64,000 nucleotides of DNA, from contig CM039132.1 of assembly GCA_022036555.1 (NCBI GenBank), positions 55,028,748 through 55,092,747 of the forward strand. The letters are read 5' to 3'. Source of the DNA: Microstegium vimineum. Its lineage: Eukaryota > Streptophyta > Magnoliopsida > Poales > Poaceae. Under the pieces are notes generated by a model. It searched no databases, had not been told where the DNA came from, and was given only the letters and a program-made list of their open reading frames with translations. Position 1 is the first letter of the stretch. The number at the start of each line of letters is the position of its first letter. The position numbers were made by a program, and so were the translations under genes. Positions 35,935 through 48,505 of the stretch are shown one piece after another.

Positions 35935-37839
35935 ATGGGCATGTTTAGGATAGCTCCAGTTGCAAAAAGGTGAATCTAGCCTCCGGGTTGAGAAGAAATG
36001 TGCAGAAGAGTAATGTCTTCCCCATACGGTGCTTCGCAGAGGACAACACCACTATACAAGAATATCTTCCATGCCAGTTATCTGATTTTCCCAATAAATA
36101 TTTAGGAGTTCCCTTGCCTTGCGAAAACTGACTAAACAACAGCTACAACCTATTATTGATCAAATTGCAGACCAACTCGCTGGTTGGAAAGCAGACCTAC
36201 TTACTAGGGCAGGAAGGAAAGTACTAGTTCAGTTTGTATTGACATCCATGCTAGTATATTTGGCTATGGCAATGGATCTTCCCCCTTGGGTCCTCAAAGC
36301 CATTGATAAAATCAGAAGAGCGTTTCTTTGGAAAGGAAGAAAGGATGCGAGGGGTGGCCATTGCCTGGTGGCTTGGTCTAAGGTTACCCAGCCACCTGAG
36401 CTTGGAGGACTTGGGATTTCTAGCTTGGAGTAGTTTGGATGGGCCCTCCGGATGCAATGGTTATGGCTGCAAAAAACTAAATTGATAGGCCATGGGCGAC
36501 CTTCACGATTAAAGTCCATCCCTCAGTGAAGACTTTCTTTGCCTTGGCCATAATTTCGGAAGTTGGCAACGATAGGAACACCCTATTCAGGACTGACCGA
36601 TGGTTACATGGTCAGAGCCTAGCTTGACTTGTACCTAACATCTTTGGTTCAGTGCCTAACAAAGCAAGGAAGACAACAGTTTTTGAAGCATTATCAGAGT
36701 TCAGATGGGTTCGAAATATTAGGGCGGCTACTACAGTGGCAGTTTTGACAAAGTATTTTAGGCTGTGGGATATGCTTTCAGAGGTGGTATTGCAGCCTGA
36801 TGTTGATGACTCTCATGTTTGTCAATTTTTTGCCTCAGGCTCTTATACAACAAACTCAGCATATGAGGGGTTCTTCAACGGTGCCATACAGTTTAGGCCA
36901 TGAGAGGGAATTTGGAAGAGTTGGGCGTCGAGCAAATGCAAGTTTTTCGTGTGGCTGGTGGCACATAACAGGTGCTGGATGTCAGACCGCCTAGCCAAAC
37001 GGGGACTGCCTCACCCTAAACGTTTCCTGCTGTGTGATCAGGCTGAAGAAACGGTTAACCACCTGCTAGTATCATGTGTATTCTCCCGTCAGGTGTGGTT
37101 TAATATTCTTCAGAGGGTTTGCCTACATGATTTTTCTCCCCAGCCTGAAGACACCTCTTTTGATGATTGGTAGGAACACACAAACAATGGAATCAATGAT
37201 CACGTAAGAAAGGGTCTAAATTCTCTCATCATCATAGGAGTATGGTCTATTTGGAACCACCGTAACAGATGCGTGTTTGATGGGGTTCAGCCTAGCCTTA
37301 ATAGGATTTTAGCTACAATTAAGGAGGAACTTCATTTTTGGAGTCTGGCTGGAGCTTGAGGAGTCTCCCATCTCCTTGCTCTAGAACCAGACAATGGATG
37401 AATTTTTCTCCCCAGCCTGAAGACACCTCTTTTGATGATTGGTGGGAACACACAAACAATGGAATCAATGATCACGTAAGAAAGGGTCTAAATTCTCTCA
37501 TCATCATAGGAGCATGGTCTATTTGGAACCACCGTAACAGATGCGTGTTTGATGGGGTTCAGCCTAGCCTTAATAGGATTTTAGCTACAATTAAGGAGGA
37601 ACTTCATTTTTGGAGTATGGCTGGAGCTCGAGGAGTCTCCCATCTCCTTGCTCTAGAACCAGACAATGGATGAATTTTACTCCTACTAGAGGTCAAGGGT
37701 CAGGTCCTTGTCTTGAAAGATATGATTTGTGCCTTGTGAAGTGTGTTGGGTTGTGTTTGGTGTTGTAAGGGGTTTCAAAACCCTGTTTTTTCTTCTTAAT
37801 ATAATGATATGCAGCTCTCCTGCGTGTTCGAGAAAAAAA
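35935..37839 (+). mobile_element. Decayed non-LTR retrotransposon (LINE) 3' end
   Basis: Broken frames encode the C-terminal part of a plant LINE reverse transcriptase polyprotein: PNKYLGVPL, then LAGWKADLLTRAGRKVLVQ, MDLPPWVLKAIDKIRRAFLW and GGLGISSLE. A zf-RVT-like segment with CDQAEETVNHLLVSC and WSIWNHRNRCVFDG follows. Several stops and frameshifts interrupt it. The 3' end has TATAATGATATGCAGCTCTC followed by a short A-run at 37833-37839, typical of a LINE tail. It is truncated at the 5' side, as most LINE copies are. A 272-bp segment near the 3' end is duplicated. Confidence 0.85.
37130..37674 (+). repeat. 272-bp tandem duplication inside the LINE
   Basis: The block beginning TTTTTCTCCCCAGCCTGAAG occurs at about 37130-37401 and again at 37402-37674, almost identical. 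Copy 1 has in-frame stops (TAG in place of a Trp codon, TGA in place of an Arg codon) where copy 2 is open. Confidence 0.9.
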
Positions 37840-39900
37840 GATCTGAGATTCACCGTGGAGCAGCTCCACTAGTGGATCTGAGATCTATCACAGAACTGTT
37901 TGGGTAACAAAGTAGCTTCAGATCAACGCAAGGGCATTTTGAATAGAATGGACAAATTTACCTTGAAATAGGCCTCACATGTCAATGACTGAAAAGCTTT
38001 CCTAGTCTTCTTCCTCCTCCAGCCGGGTCTGCAGAACCCAAGGTGGCCGAGCAGCTTGCTGGGGAGGGGCGCAAGGGGCTGCGCGGGGGCTGGGCGACTC
38101 GCTGGGGAGGAGGCGCGCGGGGAAGCGTGGTTGCTGGCCGGCTCGCCGGGCAGCTCACCAGGGAGGGCCGCACTGGGCCTCGCGGGGACCGGGAAGCTTG
38201 TCGTGGAGGGGCGCGACCAGCTTGGGGGCGGGGCTAGCGTATCGGGTTGGCGCCTCGTCAAGGGCCTCCAACGTGGGGTGGAGCCGGCGTGTCGCGACCG
38301 GTGAGGGGCGACGCGGGTCGTGGGCGGTGAGGGGGTGGGGCGGGCGTCGTGACCGACAGAGAGGAGGAAGAAGAGATGCAGAAAGAAGAATCAAACGAAC
38401 TGGTATGTGTGTAATCAGTGGTAGTGGTGGGTAATTTCTCACAACTCCACCTATTCGAGTTTGGTGAAGCACCCCTTGAGGAGATCCACTATTTTAGTGA
38501 ATCTAACCCTCAAATCCATTATTTTGGTGGATCTGAATTTGTTGGAGCTATACCATTTGGTGAATTTTTTGTGAAGCGAAGCTATTTTTGGAGGATCTGG
38601 AGTTGGGAGAGCTCTCTCAACAGACCCTATCTACTCGGTCGTATATATAAAAAAAATCCATCATATTTGACCACATATATAGCAGTCATTTGACCACGTA
38701 AAATCTATGGACGGATAACGAGACACACTCCCAAAACTAAACCCCAATGCAACCAAAAGGAAAATTCTATTTTGTCAACAAGTGCAAAGGTAATAACAAT
38801 CTAGGTGTACAACTCTACTTTTTTTAGATAAACAAACTCTTTTTTTTCCAGCCCTTACACGAGTTTTGTACATAATCATCCATTAAGTCATTGTCACTGA
38901 GTTTTTGTGCTGCTCATGAGAGGGGAACATGTTGCGTATATAAGGGTATATCGTGCTAACACTAATGTTTACCGTATTTAGTTGTAATGTGGTGTAACAG
39001 CGTGCAGTGCCTGTCGTTATCGTTATCCCTCATCTTTTTCCAGAATTGATGCTAAATAATCGGCACCGAATGGGCAGGCTGAGAGCGCCGTCCGTACGTC
39101 TCCTTCGAATCCAACCAAAGCTTTCGGACGAGTTGCGTACGTCCACGTACCCATTTCCAATATATGCCATGCAACCGAGGTGTATCCTCGCGGGCTGCCA
39201 TGCCACGCCAAACTTAAAACTCCAGAAGACAATGCTAGCTAGTTTGATCGAGCTCTTTATTGAGCCAGAGCCAGTCACCAATATTATCATGGCTTCTCCT
39301 AGCTTCATTTTATTTTGTGAGTCGTAGGGAGAAAAAATTTCTTGTGAACAATGCTGCTAAGTATACGAGCCAGAGCCGCAAAATAAGTTGTGCCAAATAG
39401 ACTTTAAGTTATCGTCCCATTATTCTAGCCTCTATATATTCATCCTAGACTCTCAGAGCCCATTATTTGGTTCCTTGGACAGCGCTAGCCTTGGCGCCTT
39501 GCCTAGCCTATCAACGACGAGCACATCTTTGATTCTGTGCTAGCAAGCTTTTTCTTTGCTTTGGCTGGAGAGCAATTTTGGATCACCTTGGCCGGCAAGG
39601 TGAGGCCAAATTGAGCAAGCGAGGCTAGGAAAATCATGACTCAAGTGTGTGTGTGTGTATATATAGAGCATGTTTGTAAAGCTCCACCTCTTAATTCTTA
39701 GTTTCAGTTCTGATCTTCTGATGAAGTGATTTTAGTGAAGAAATTATAAGAAGAACAAGTGGAGAGTTATACTATAATAATATAATTTTGGCAAGGGATT
39801 GAATATGAAGCAAGGATGAGTAGACTTTTTTAATTCCCAGCTCTCAGTGTAAGAAGAGAAGTAACTTTTGTCCGATTATATTAATTATTATCAAAATATA
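37840..39900. other. Intergenic DNA with a GC-rich block
   Basis: About 38.0-38.4 kb is very G-rich on the plus strand with open frames in several phases that show no domain; they are composition artefacts. The rest is AT-rich. A GT microsatellite lies at 39642-39660. No gene supported. Confidence 0.55.
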
Positions 39901-40148
39901 CTCCCTCTATCCCACAACAAATAAATAAGTTTCTAGAAATTTTTAGACATATTAAGAACATTGACAAAAGACGTATATCACCATCTCTTTTTTTTTCTTT
40001 TTTCAAAGGATACATCTCTCTCCGAATTGACAGTTTTTTTTACATGCACCTATGATTATCTTCCGCATTATAGGGGGTTCCAGAATGATATATATTTAAG
40101 TATAATTTTTAAACCTTAGAATGTTATTTATTTTTGGAATGGAAGAAG
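39901..40148. mobile_element. Stowaway-like MITE (248 bp), decayed right end
   Basis: The left end is CTCCCTCTATCCCACAACAA and the right end the inverted TTATTTTTGGAATGGAAGAAG, with TA flanks. The pairing is imperfect. Confidence 0.65.
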
Positions 40149-40664
40149 TATACATGTGACAACTTTTTACTATCTAAACTATGAAAGACATCCGCCTAAT
40201 TATACCTGTGTCCTTTGATTTGTCCGGCAGCCTCGAAAAGCCTTGGCCAGACGCAGACTTTGTTGTCACAATGTGCCCTGTGCTAAAACATTCGGTACGT
40301 ACAGTATACCTCACGCATCCATGCATATATGGCCACCATTTTGTGCACGTGCAACTCAACGTACGAGCCAGCAAATTAATAGGCGCGTGCACACTGTGCA
40401 GTGCCGTCACGTGCGAAGCGTGCATGCCCTGCCCTGGAGCCAGCGCACGAGCACGTTTCCAACCTCGCCCGTCCATGGGCTCAACGTGCTAATTGATGAA
40501 AATGGGCAAAGGAAAACCAAGTGCTAGTATGGACCTGTGGGCCTTTATCCTTATTTGTTGCGCAATACTCGGCCCATGACTACATCCTCTGCCACGAACG
40601 TTTTATTTATTTCTATATTCTGTTTTGTTTTGTAAAAATAGTTGATCTAATAGAAAAAAATGTA

Positions 40665-40979
40665 TGTGTATGTTTGGTACAGCTCACAACCTGTTGTGAG
40701 TTTTTTTTACCAAACACCTCTTTTTAAAATAGCTTCACCCATCAAACTGTTTTTCTTCCCCTCTCATAAAGATATGAAGTGAGATGAAGCTGGAAATAAT
40801 AGCTTATCACAGCTTTCTCCCCCCTTTCTCTCTCATATCCATGCATAAAGTTGTTGATGAAACTGTTTTGTCAAACACTTTTTATAAAATAGCTCAACTT
40901 CACCTAGAGAGTTGCTCATGAAGCTATTTTCTAAAAAAACAATTTCACTAGTAAAGCAGAGTTGTACCAAACAGACCCT
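40665..40979. mobile_element. MITE with TGTTTGGTAC terminal inverted repeats
   Basis: The left TGTTTGGTACAGCTC (40671-40685) pairs with the inverted right GAGTTGTACCAAACA (40959-40973). Inner copies of the ACCAAACAC and CAAACACTTTTT motifs suggest a fold-back structure. No target duplication could be fixed, so the superfamily is uncertain. Confidence 0.6.
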
Positions 40980-40984
40980 ATATA

Positions 40985-41404
40985 TCTAATAATAAAGAGG
41001 CAAAATTTCAACCTCTTTTTTCGTCCATCCATTCTTTTTAGGTCTATCTCTCTCTAACTAATGGATAATAGACTAATTGTAATCCAAATAGAGCTCTAAA
41101 TTCTATTTCCTATTAGGAAACACGTGAGACATCCAAATAACACAAAAAGGAATTCTAATCTAGATGGGAATAGGGTAATAAGAATAGAAATTTCGCGCCG
41201 TCAGTACTAAAAGAAAAAAAAAAAGAGCTCCAAATCAAAATCAAAAGGACACCACGTTGGCATCCATGACTAAACATATATAATCAAACAAGTAAGATAT
41301 TTTTACATGTGAATCTTATTATGACTATGCACGGGACGATGATATTATCAAAGTCGAGAGAGAAAAAATCAATTCCCGTTGCAACGCACGGGCATACTTG
41401 CTAG
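40985..41404 (+). mobile_element. Non-autonomous Helitron (about 420 bp)
   Basis: The proposed 5' end is TCTAATAATAAAG, preceded by A. The 3' end is CTAG at 41401-41404, followed by T, as expected for insertion between A and T. A hairpin with a 5-bp stem (CCCGT at 41375-41379, ACGGG at 41388-41392) and an 8-nt loop lies 8 nt before the CTAG. The GTTGCAACGCACGGGCAT end is characteristic of abundant short grass Helitrons. It has no coding capacity. Confidence 0.75.
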
Positions 41405-41405
41405 T

Positions 41406-43673
41406 AGACAAATAAAATGGCAAGACTAAATTTCGCCCATCCAATTGATGGAATGTCAGAATATCCCTTGTTGTCAATTCAATTGGCATATTTTTTTCAC
41501 TTCCGCCGCAAAAAAAAATGAAAATTCATAAATTTTCATAGAGTACGGATGGTGATAAAGGTTTATGAAAATTGTTGATCTTGATGGGATCTACAACTTC
41601 ATAGTCTCCAATGTTTTCTTTTCTTTTTAAAGCCAATTTTGGTGCTAAATAATCAGTACAACGTTTAGATCTAAACATTATGTTGATTGTTTTAGGAGTT
41701 AAATGCACCAGAACTTATAAAGGGGTGCCACTTATTTCATGAACTTTGAAACTCATTTAAGATTCCAATGTTTTCTTTCAGTAACAATTTTTTTTCTTCC
41801 GGCAATAAAAAGTCCAATTAAATATCTTTTCTTTGGACAATGTATCTTACAAGAATAAAAAGTTTCCATATAAACACCAATTAAAATAAAATTTATATAA
41901 AATTATAGAGCCCAAGTAAGTTTTTGTTATTTTCTTTCAAAGTTATGTTAAATTAATTAAATCTATAATCCGGTGGTGCTTATGGGAACAAATTAAAACA
42001 CGCACAACATCCACGATCACAGCATTGGCGAAGACAAAAAAAACATGCAAAGCTTGCCTCTTCTTCAACTGATCCTCATATTTCTATATTGCCTTTGTTA
42101 TAGGGCCTAACAGTACAAATTTTATAAAAAAAAGTCAAAATTACAAATTTGTAGTGGAAGCTATAATAACAGGAGGGGACATATGCCCCTCTATAGGTTA
42201 CACGCTCACCTGTACTCATGATCCATGCTTGGCGCTTGATGCATGTGTTGTATGAGCACAGTAACACTGATATGGTAGGTTGTATTCTTTGGGAGGGTCG
42301 TGGTAAGGAACTCAAGTTTCTAGTAGAGCGCAGACGTTGCCTGGGACATCGCCGTCTTCCAGCGGGTCAAGCAGGAGCATCAGAAGAGTGACAACGATGT
42401 ACTAACGAGTAACGACCGTATTGGTGGTGGTGGTGCTGCCCCAACTAATGAAATGCAGCAAAACAAAAAAAAAAGTCAATGATCTAATCAACAATTAATT
42501 ACTGCGGCTGCCTACACAATTGACAACAGAAGGAATAATCAGCTAGGTAGCTAGGTTTAACAAAAGAACATGCGTGCACTGCTAGTAACTTGAGCTGCAG
42601 TTTTAATTTTTTAGAGGGATGAGTAGCCTCATGTATTTAGAAAAGGAGAGGAATGGACATGCCGAATTAGAAAGGAAAATGACAATATGTGAATTTGACT
42701 CGTTCAAATTGTTGGAGGTCACTTTGGTGGACATATTTGCAACTGGATAAACTAACCTAATGTCTCATATCCATACTTGCTAAGAGATTAGCACACAATG
42801 GTTAGGGCTGTGTGTAAAAGTACAGAAGACTTTGGACTATAAAAACAGATGGTCATGATTGTTTATTTTGACATCAACATGTCGTTAAAAGAAAATTTCA
42901 TAGACTTGAAAACAATTCTAGACCTTGTCGAGCTCTACATTTTTCAAATAAATTTTATTTTCGTCCGAGTTTATACGAGAACCTTTTATTTTCGTTTGTC
43001 CAAAGAAGAAGAAAAATCAATAATTAAATTGACAAACTAAAAATGTCATAATTTCAGTTATGACATTCCCTAAATATTTTTATTAGGGAAATTATTTAAT
43101 AAAAGTTTTAAAAATATACTTACAAATTCCTTTATTACCACACGATTCCATTGACACATGTCCATTAATTCACCAGGTTCAGCCAATGACGACGTCATCA
43201 GTTTCTCCCACCTCCCCAATCGTTTGATTTCAGACATGGTGCCAGAGCTGGACTGCGCCAAGGAGGCCTCCTCCCTGTGCGAGGCGCCGGCGCGTGGCAA
43301 GGTGATAGATGAGCCTCAAAGTTGCAGCGACTTTTGGAAAAAAAAACCCCTGTTATGAAGCGTGTCAAGATCCCAAGAGTGTCAAGGAAGATAGTTCATA
43401 CTTCATAATGGCTAGTGAGCACCCTCGATCGTTGGTCTGTGTTTGCTGGGTTTGGCCCGTGTAGGAAGTAGGGGCTCGGCCCGTTTATTAAAGCCGCTGT
43501 AACAAACTTGAGGTGGTTATCGAATAACTGAAGTCCTGAACCCGCATCCCTTGTTCTGTTTTGTTCTTTCCCTCAAGTTCAAAGTGACAGATGGTTATAT
43601 TTTTAACTTCAACTACAAAGTGTCTGGACATTCCCTCATTCTGTTTGGTTCAGGTTAGTCTACTGTTTTTTCT
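41406..43673. other. Intergenic DNA, no gene supported
   Basis: AT-rich for most of its length, slightly GC-richer around 43.2 kb. I found no coherent coding region, RNA gene or clear element boundary. Confidence 0.55.
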
Positions 43674-43682
43674 TTTGTTTTG
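43674..43682. repeat. 9-bp target site duplication, left
   Basis: TTTGTTTTG, identical to 48506-48514 on the other side of the element. Confidence 0.95.
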
Positions 43683-43797
43683 GGGTTAAGTACGTTTCTC
43701 AACCCTAAACTTACACAAGAGTACGGATTTCGACCTCAAACTATGAAACCAGACAATTTACACCCTTCAACTTACAAAACCAGACACTTTGCCCCCC
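43683..43797. repeat. Left terminal inverted repeat of the MULE
   Basis: Pairs with 48389-48505 with roughly ten mismatches and small gaps. Shared blocks include ACTTACACAAGAGTA and TATGAAACCAGACAAT. Confidence 0.93.
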
Positions 43798-44463
43798 GTT
43801 CCATACTGGTTTTGCTCCCGTCACCCTGGTCTAAGAGGGCCGGCCCATTCAGTCCAGTCCCGTCCCTACGCCGATCACCCGACCCCCACGACGAACCCTA
43901 GATCAGGCAGCAGTCAGCTCGACGGGCGACGACGCCTCTGCTCTCTTCCCTCCGACGCCGCCCCTCTGTCCTCCGCGCGGCATCGCCCCAACGTGCTTCG
44001 CACCGCGTCGTCTCCTCCGCGCCACGTTGCTCCGCCATCCTCCTCGCGACGGCGCCTCCCCTCTCTCCCCCGACCTTGTGGCCCAGCGGCTCGGGCAGCG
44101 GGTACGCGTGTGCCGTGCGCGCTACATGGCTGCCGTGCACTGGTGGGTGCCCAGCCGGCCGACCGAGGACAGGCTGCTCGCTGCTAGTGCGGTGACACCG
44201 AGGACAGGCCGAGGACAGGCTGCTCCGATGTTTTGTTATTGTTGATTTCCTATCGTCCAGCTAAGGTAAGCACTTTAGAGTAGTTTATGCATAGGGATTT
44301 GGTAGTGTTGTTTAATCTTAGGGATCGGTAGTATAGAGTACTTTATGCATGGGCAGTTGCTTAATGCGGCACAATTTGGTAGATTTTGAGCTATTTTAAT
44401 CCCTCTTGTTGTCCCTGGATCTATTGTTTATACATTTCTTTTTGGCTTGTTTACATAGGACAC

Positions 44464-47390
44464 ATGGATTGGTTGGAGAAGCTGAACGTTAGGTTCCATT
44501 ACAATGGGGAGTTCCTTCATGATGGGAAGAAAATGCACTATTGTGGTGGAACTGTGGCCATGTCCTACATTGACCATGACAAAGTATCCCTTCCTGAATT
44601 AGTTGGGCATTTGAAGGACCACTGCACTGTTTTGGATGACACCCTGTTGCACTGGTTAATTCCAGGGAGGGAACTACGCAATGGATTGCGAGCACTAGTT
44701 GATGACAAGGCATGCCTAGATATGTTGAGATGCACCGATGATGGATTTTTTTGCAGAAGTATATGTTGAGGCACCTGCTGCACAAGAATTATTAGATGAC
44801 GAAGGTAGCAGTGAAGATGGAGACACTGATTATGACGATGAGATGGATGCTGAGTCTGAAGATAAAGCAGGCATGGATGAAGAAGGAGAAGCATTTCCTA
44901 AAGATGTTGACTTGGGGTCTACAACAAGACATATCGTGCCATATAGTACTCAATCTAGAGTCATTTTACACAATCAAATAAAAACAGGTCCTGTCGGCAA
45001 TGCCTGTCCTAGTCATGGTGCTGCCAACAATCCTGTTGATGAGATATCAAGCACTGACAGTGAATTCCTTGCTAGAGATGATAGCAGTTCTGAAGAAGAT
45101 GAAGAAGCCAAAGAGATACTTAGGAGGTTCAAAGAATTCAAGCAAAAGTTGAGTTCTGGTCAAACAGCACAGCTAGATGACATATTTGTTGGGGGTACAA
45201 CACAAACTGGAGATTGCACCGTTATAGAGGATGAAGGCAATGTAACCCCTTATGCCAAGAGTAGTGATGAAGATGACTCATTTGAGGACCTAGGAAGTGA
45301 TGCGGATGGACTTGTTACAAAGGACAACAAGTACCCAAGGTTTAGCAAGAAAGATCCAGTACCCAAGTTTAGTTTGGGGATGAAGTTCAATGGTAAAAGA
45401 TTGTTCAAGAAAGCTATCATTAAGTATGCTTTAGCTGAGAGGAAGGTGATCAAGTTTATCAAAGATGAGGGTGACAAAGTGAGAGCAAAGTGTGACTGGC
45501 CAACTTGTCCCTGGGTTTGCTTGTTGTCCACAAATTGCACTACAACTAGTTGGCAGATTTCAAGCTACAAGAGTGAACATAGTTGTCCACCAAGGAGAGA
45601 TAACAAAATGGTCACTGGAAGGAGAATAGCAGAGAGATATGAGAAGATGATAAGAGCAAATCCAACTTGGAGTCTTGAAGCTATGAAGGTTACAGTCCAA
45701 GAGGAGATGCTTGCTGATGTTAGCATTGCAAAGCTCAAGAGGGCAAAGAAAATTGTATTAGAGAAGATGCTTGATGCCACAAAGGGTCAGTACCAGAGGC
45801 TTTTTGATTATCAGTTGGAACTGTTAAGAAGCAACCCAGGCAGCACTGTGATAGTGAAGGTACAAGAAAGGATGCCTATATTTGAGAGGATGTATATATG
45901 CTTAGATGCTTGCAGGAAAGGATTTATGGCAGGCTGTAGGAAAGTAGTGGGTCTTGATGGGTGTTTTTTCAAAGGCGCCACCAATGGTGAGCTTCTATGT
46001 CCTGTTGGAAGGGACGCGAACAATTAGATGTATCCTATTGCATGGGCAGTTGTCGAAAAAGAGAACAATGACACTTGGGACTGGTTCTGCGACATATTGT
46101 TTAGAAATTTATCAGTTGGTACTGGGGAAGATTGGGTGTTCACCTCTGATCAACAGAAGGTATGATATTATCAACTATTCATTATACCCTAAACTCTACT
46201 ACAATAACTAGCGGTGTTAATCTCACATGGTTTGTTGTACACAAGGAATAATTAATGTTGTACAGCACTGGGCTCCTTTGGCGGAGCATAGGAATTGTGC
46301 AAGACACTTGTATGACAACTGGAGGAAAAAGTTCAAGAAAAAGGAATGGCAAAAGAGGTGGTGGAAATGTGCTAAAGCATCATGCCCACTTTTATTCAAC
46401 ATGGCAAGGGCTAGACTGGCACAATTCACTAGAGAAGGAGCACAAGCACTTATGAACACAGATCCAAGTCACTGGAGTAGGGCATGGTTCAGGTTAGGCA
46501 CTTACTGTGACTCAGTAGACAATAACCTTTGTGAATCATTCAATAAATGGATAGTGGAGGCCAGATTCTACCCTATCATCACCATTCTTGAAATGATTAG
46601 AAGGAAGGTAATGGTGAGGATCCAAGAGAATAGCACCAAAGTTGATAGATGGCCCACTATAATCTGTCCAAACATCCTTAAGAAGCTCAATGTGTACATC
46701 ACTCAGTCTGGTTTCTGTCATACAATTAGTAATGGTAATGACAAGTATGAAGTAGTGCACTATGACCATAGGTGGACTGTGGATCTTACTACAAGAACCT
46801 GTAGTTGTAGGTACTGGCAACTGGCTGGTTTTCCATGTCCACATGCAACAAGTTGCATTTACTTCATCACACATTGCCTAGAGGACTACATAGCACCATG
46901 CTTTTCAGTTTCTGAATTTAAGAAAACCTATAGTCACTACCTGCAACCAGTAGAGGGAATGCACAACTGGCCCATCTCAGAAAGGGAAAAGCCTCTAGCT
47001 CCACCATATGTTAAACTGCCAGGCAGGCCCAAGAAAGAGAGAAAGAGAGAGTCAACTGAGAAGCCTAAACCCAATAGGATGTCCAAGGTAGGCACAATTA
47101 TCAGATGCAGAAATTGCAAAGGAGTTGGGCACAACAGGAAATCATGTGCTAAGAGAAATGGAATATCAACACCTGCTGGTCCTTCTAAGTCTGCAACTGT
47201 GAGAATGTCAACACCTGTTGGTCCTTCTAAGTCTGCAACTGTGAGATTGTCAAGTGGACAACAAAGTTGTTCTACTGCAAGAGTTTTAGGCAATAGTAGG
47301 AAAAGAAGTTCTCACTTGACCACTTCAACAGAAACCTCTCAGGTCAGCCTACTTTCTTTCAACAATGCACAACCTTTCTTCTGTACTTAG
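44464..47390 (+). pseudogene. MuDR-type transposase (mudrA-like), broken
   Basis: It starts MDWLEKLNVRFHYNGEF, the usual N-terminal domain of plant mudrA proteins. It continues through an acidic region, a MuDR N-terminal DNA-binding block (FSLGMKFNGKRLFKKAI), the MULE catalytic domain (VVGLDGCFFKG, WVFTSDQQK), a SWIM zinc finger (TCSCRYWQLAGFPCPHA) and a CCHC knuckle (CRNCKGVGHNRKSC). There are three lesions. First, a run of seven T at 44746-44752 shifts frame before AEVYVE; six T would keep it open. Second, a TAG at 46025-46027 stands where MULE relatives have a Gln codon (DANN-stop-MYPIAWAVV). Third, the junction of the 46160-46244 intron is one base out of phase before GIINVVQHWAPLAEHR. 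A further exon may extend to 47692. It cannot make full transposase as written. Confidence 0.9.
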
Positions 47391-47963
47391 CAAAATTTAA
47401 TCACCCTTATTTGTTTGTAGCCACAAAAAAGAGAAAGGAATCCATTGGTATAAATCAAGGGAGTCTGACAAGAACTTGTGCTGTAGCTAAAGTTTCTACA
47501 GACAAAGGAGGATCTGCTACACTAAACCTCAAGGCACAATTACCATTATCTCAAGCAAGCTCTAGTGTCACAGTACATATAAGCTCTGGATCAGCCTCTG
47601 CAAAAAAAACGTCGGCAAAGTTCCAGCAGTACTTGATGCTTCCTCCTACTGTTGGTGTTGCTTCATCATCCGTGAGTGGCAAGAAGATATGATGCTATGA
47701 CTTAAAGTGTTTGGTCTGTTACTATGCTATCCATGTGTAAGTCGAACTCTGTTAGTCATATGTTGGCTTATTTAATTATGAGACCCTTTAACTATTGACC
47801 TATGTGTGAAGACTTGTCATTGCCATACCGTTGGCTTATGGAATTTGTATTTTGATATCTCAGATGTCATGCAACAAGCTTCAATTACTATTCTATTATC
47901 CATATTAATGTCAATATTATTTATGATGCCATGGCTTGTTCGTTTAGCAGATACTGCAATTTA

Positions 47964-48223
47964 CTCCCTTCATCCCAAATTGTAAGTCATTCCAAGAATT
48001 TTGGAGAGTCAAAGTTTCTCAAGTTTGACCAAACTTATATAGCAATATAATAATATTTATGATGTCAAATAAGTATCATTAGATTCGTTATCGATTATAT
48101 TTTCATAATATACCTATTTGATGTTATAAATCTTTATAGTTTTGTCTATAATTCTTGGTCAAACTTGAGATGCTTTGACTCTTCAAGATTCTTGGAATGA
48201 CTTACAATTTGGGATGGAGGGAG
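47964..48223. mobile_element. Stowaway MITE nested in the MULE (260 bp)
   Basis: It begins CTCCCTTCATCCCAAATTGT and ends with the inverted ACAATTTGGGATGGAGGGAG, with TA flanks. Long well-matched subterminal repeats (GTCATTCCAAGAATT) show it is fairly young. Confidence 0.92.
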
Positions 48224-48388
48224 TAGTTTCTAGTGAAGGAGTACTGTAGCCGAATGGGTGAAAGAAGTCAGCCAATTGGCTGCAGCAGCACAACGAACAC
48301 AATATTTTAGATGGCCCGTTCAGCACAAAACAAGGGTGGAACAGGGCAGGGGTAAAACGTTCAGCACAAAACCAACGTGGAACAGTCA

Positions 48389-48505
48389 GGGGGGCAAAGT
48401 ATCTGGTTTTTTTAAGTTGGAGGGTGTAGATTGTCTGGTTTCATAGTTTTGAGGTTGAAATTCATACTCTTGTGTAAGTTCAGGGTTGAAAAATGTACTT
48501 AACCC
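48389..48505. repeat. Right terminal inverted repeat of the MULE
   Basis: Inverted partner of 43683-43797. A short direct repeat (GTTCAGCACAAAAC, twice within 48318-48372) lies just inside it. Confidence 0.93.

Larger units (their letters stand above)
43683..48505 (+). mobile_element. Complete Mutator-like element (MULE), 4,823 bp
   Basis: Terminal inverted repeats of about 115 bp begin GGGTTAAGTAC at the left (43683-43797) and end GTACTTAACCC at the right (48389-48505). The flanking nonamer TTTGTTTTG is perfect on both sides (43674-43682 and 48506-48514), the 9-bp target duplication of the Mutator superfamily. Inside lie a GC-rich leader, a mudrA-type transposase on the plus strand and a nested Stowaway MITE. 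The element was once autonomous but the transposase is now broken. Confidence 0.95.

Noticed and set aside
38043..38472. Gly/Ala/Arg-rich open frames in a G-rich block
   Set aside because: Composition artefact; all frames are open because stop codons are rare in this block.
43789..44245. GC-rich open frames just inside the left MULE end, possible captured host gene
   Set aside because: Low-complexity Arg/Pro/Ser-rich translations in more than one frame with no domain. More likely the leader region of the transposase gene. I cannot exclude a captured fragment, but there is nothing positive to support one.
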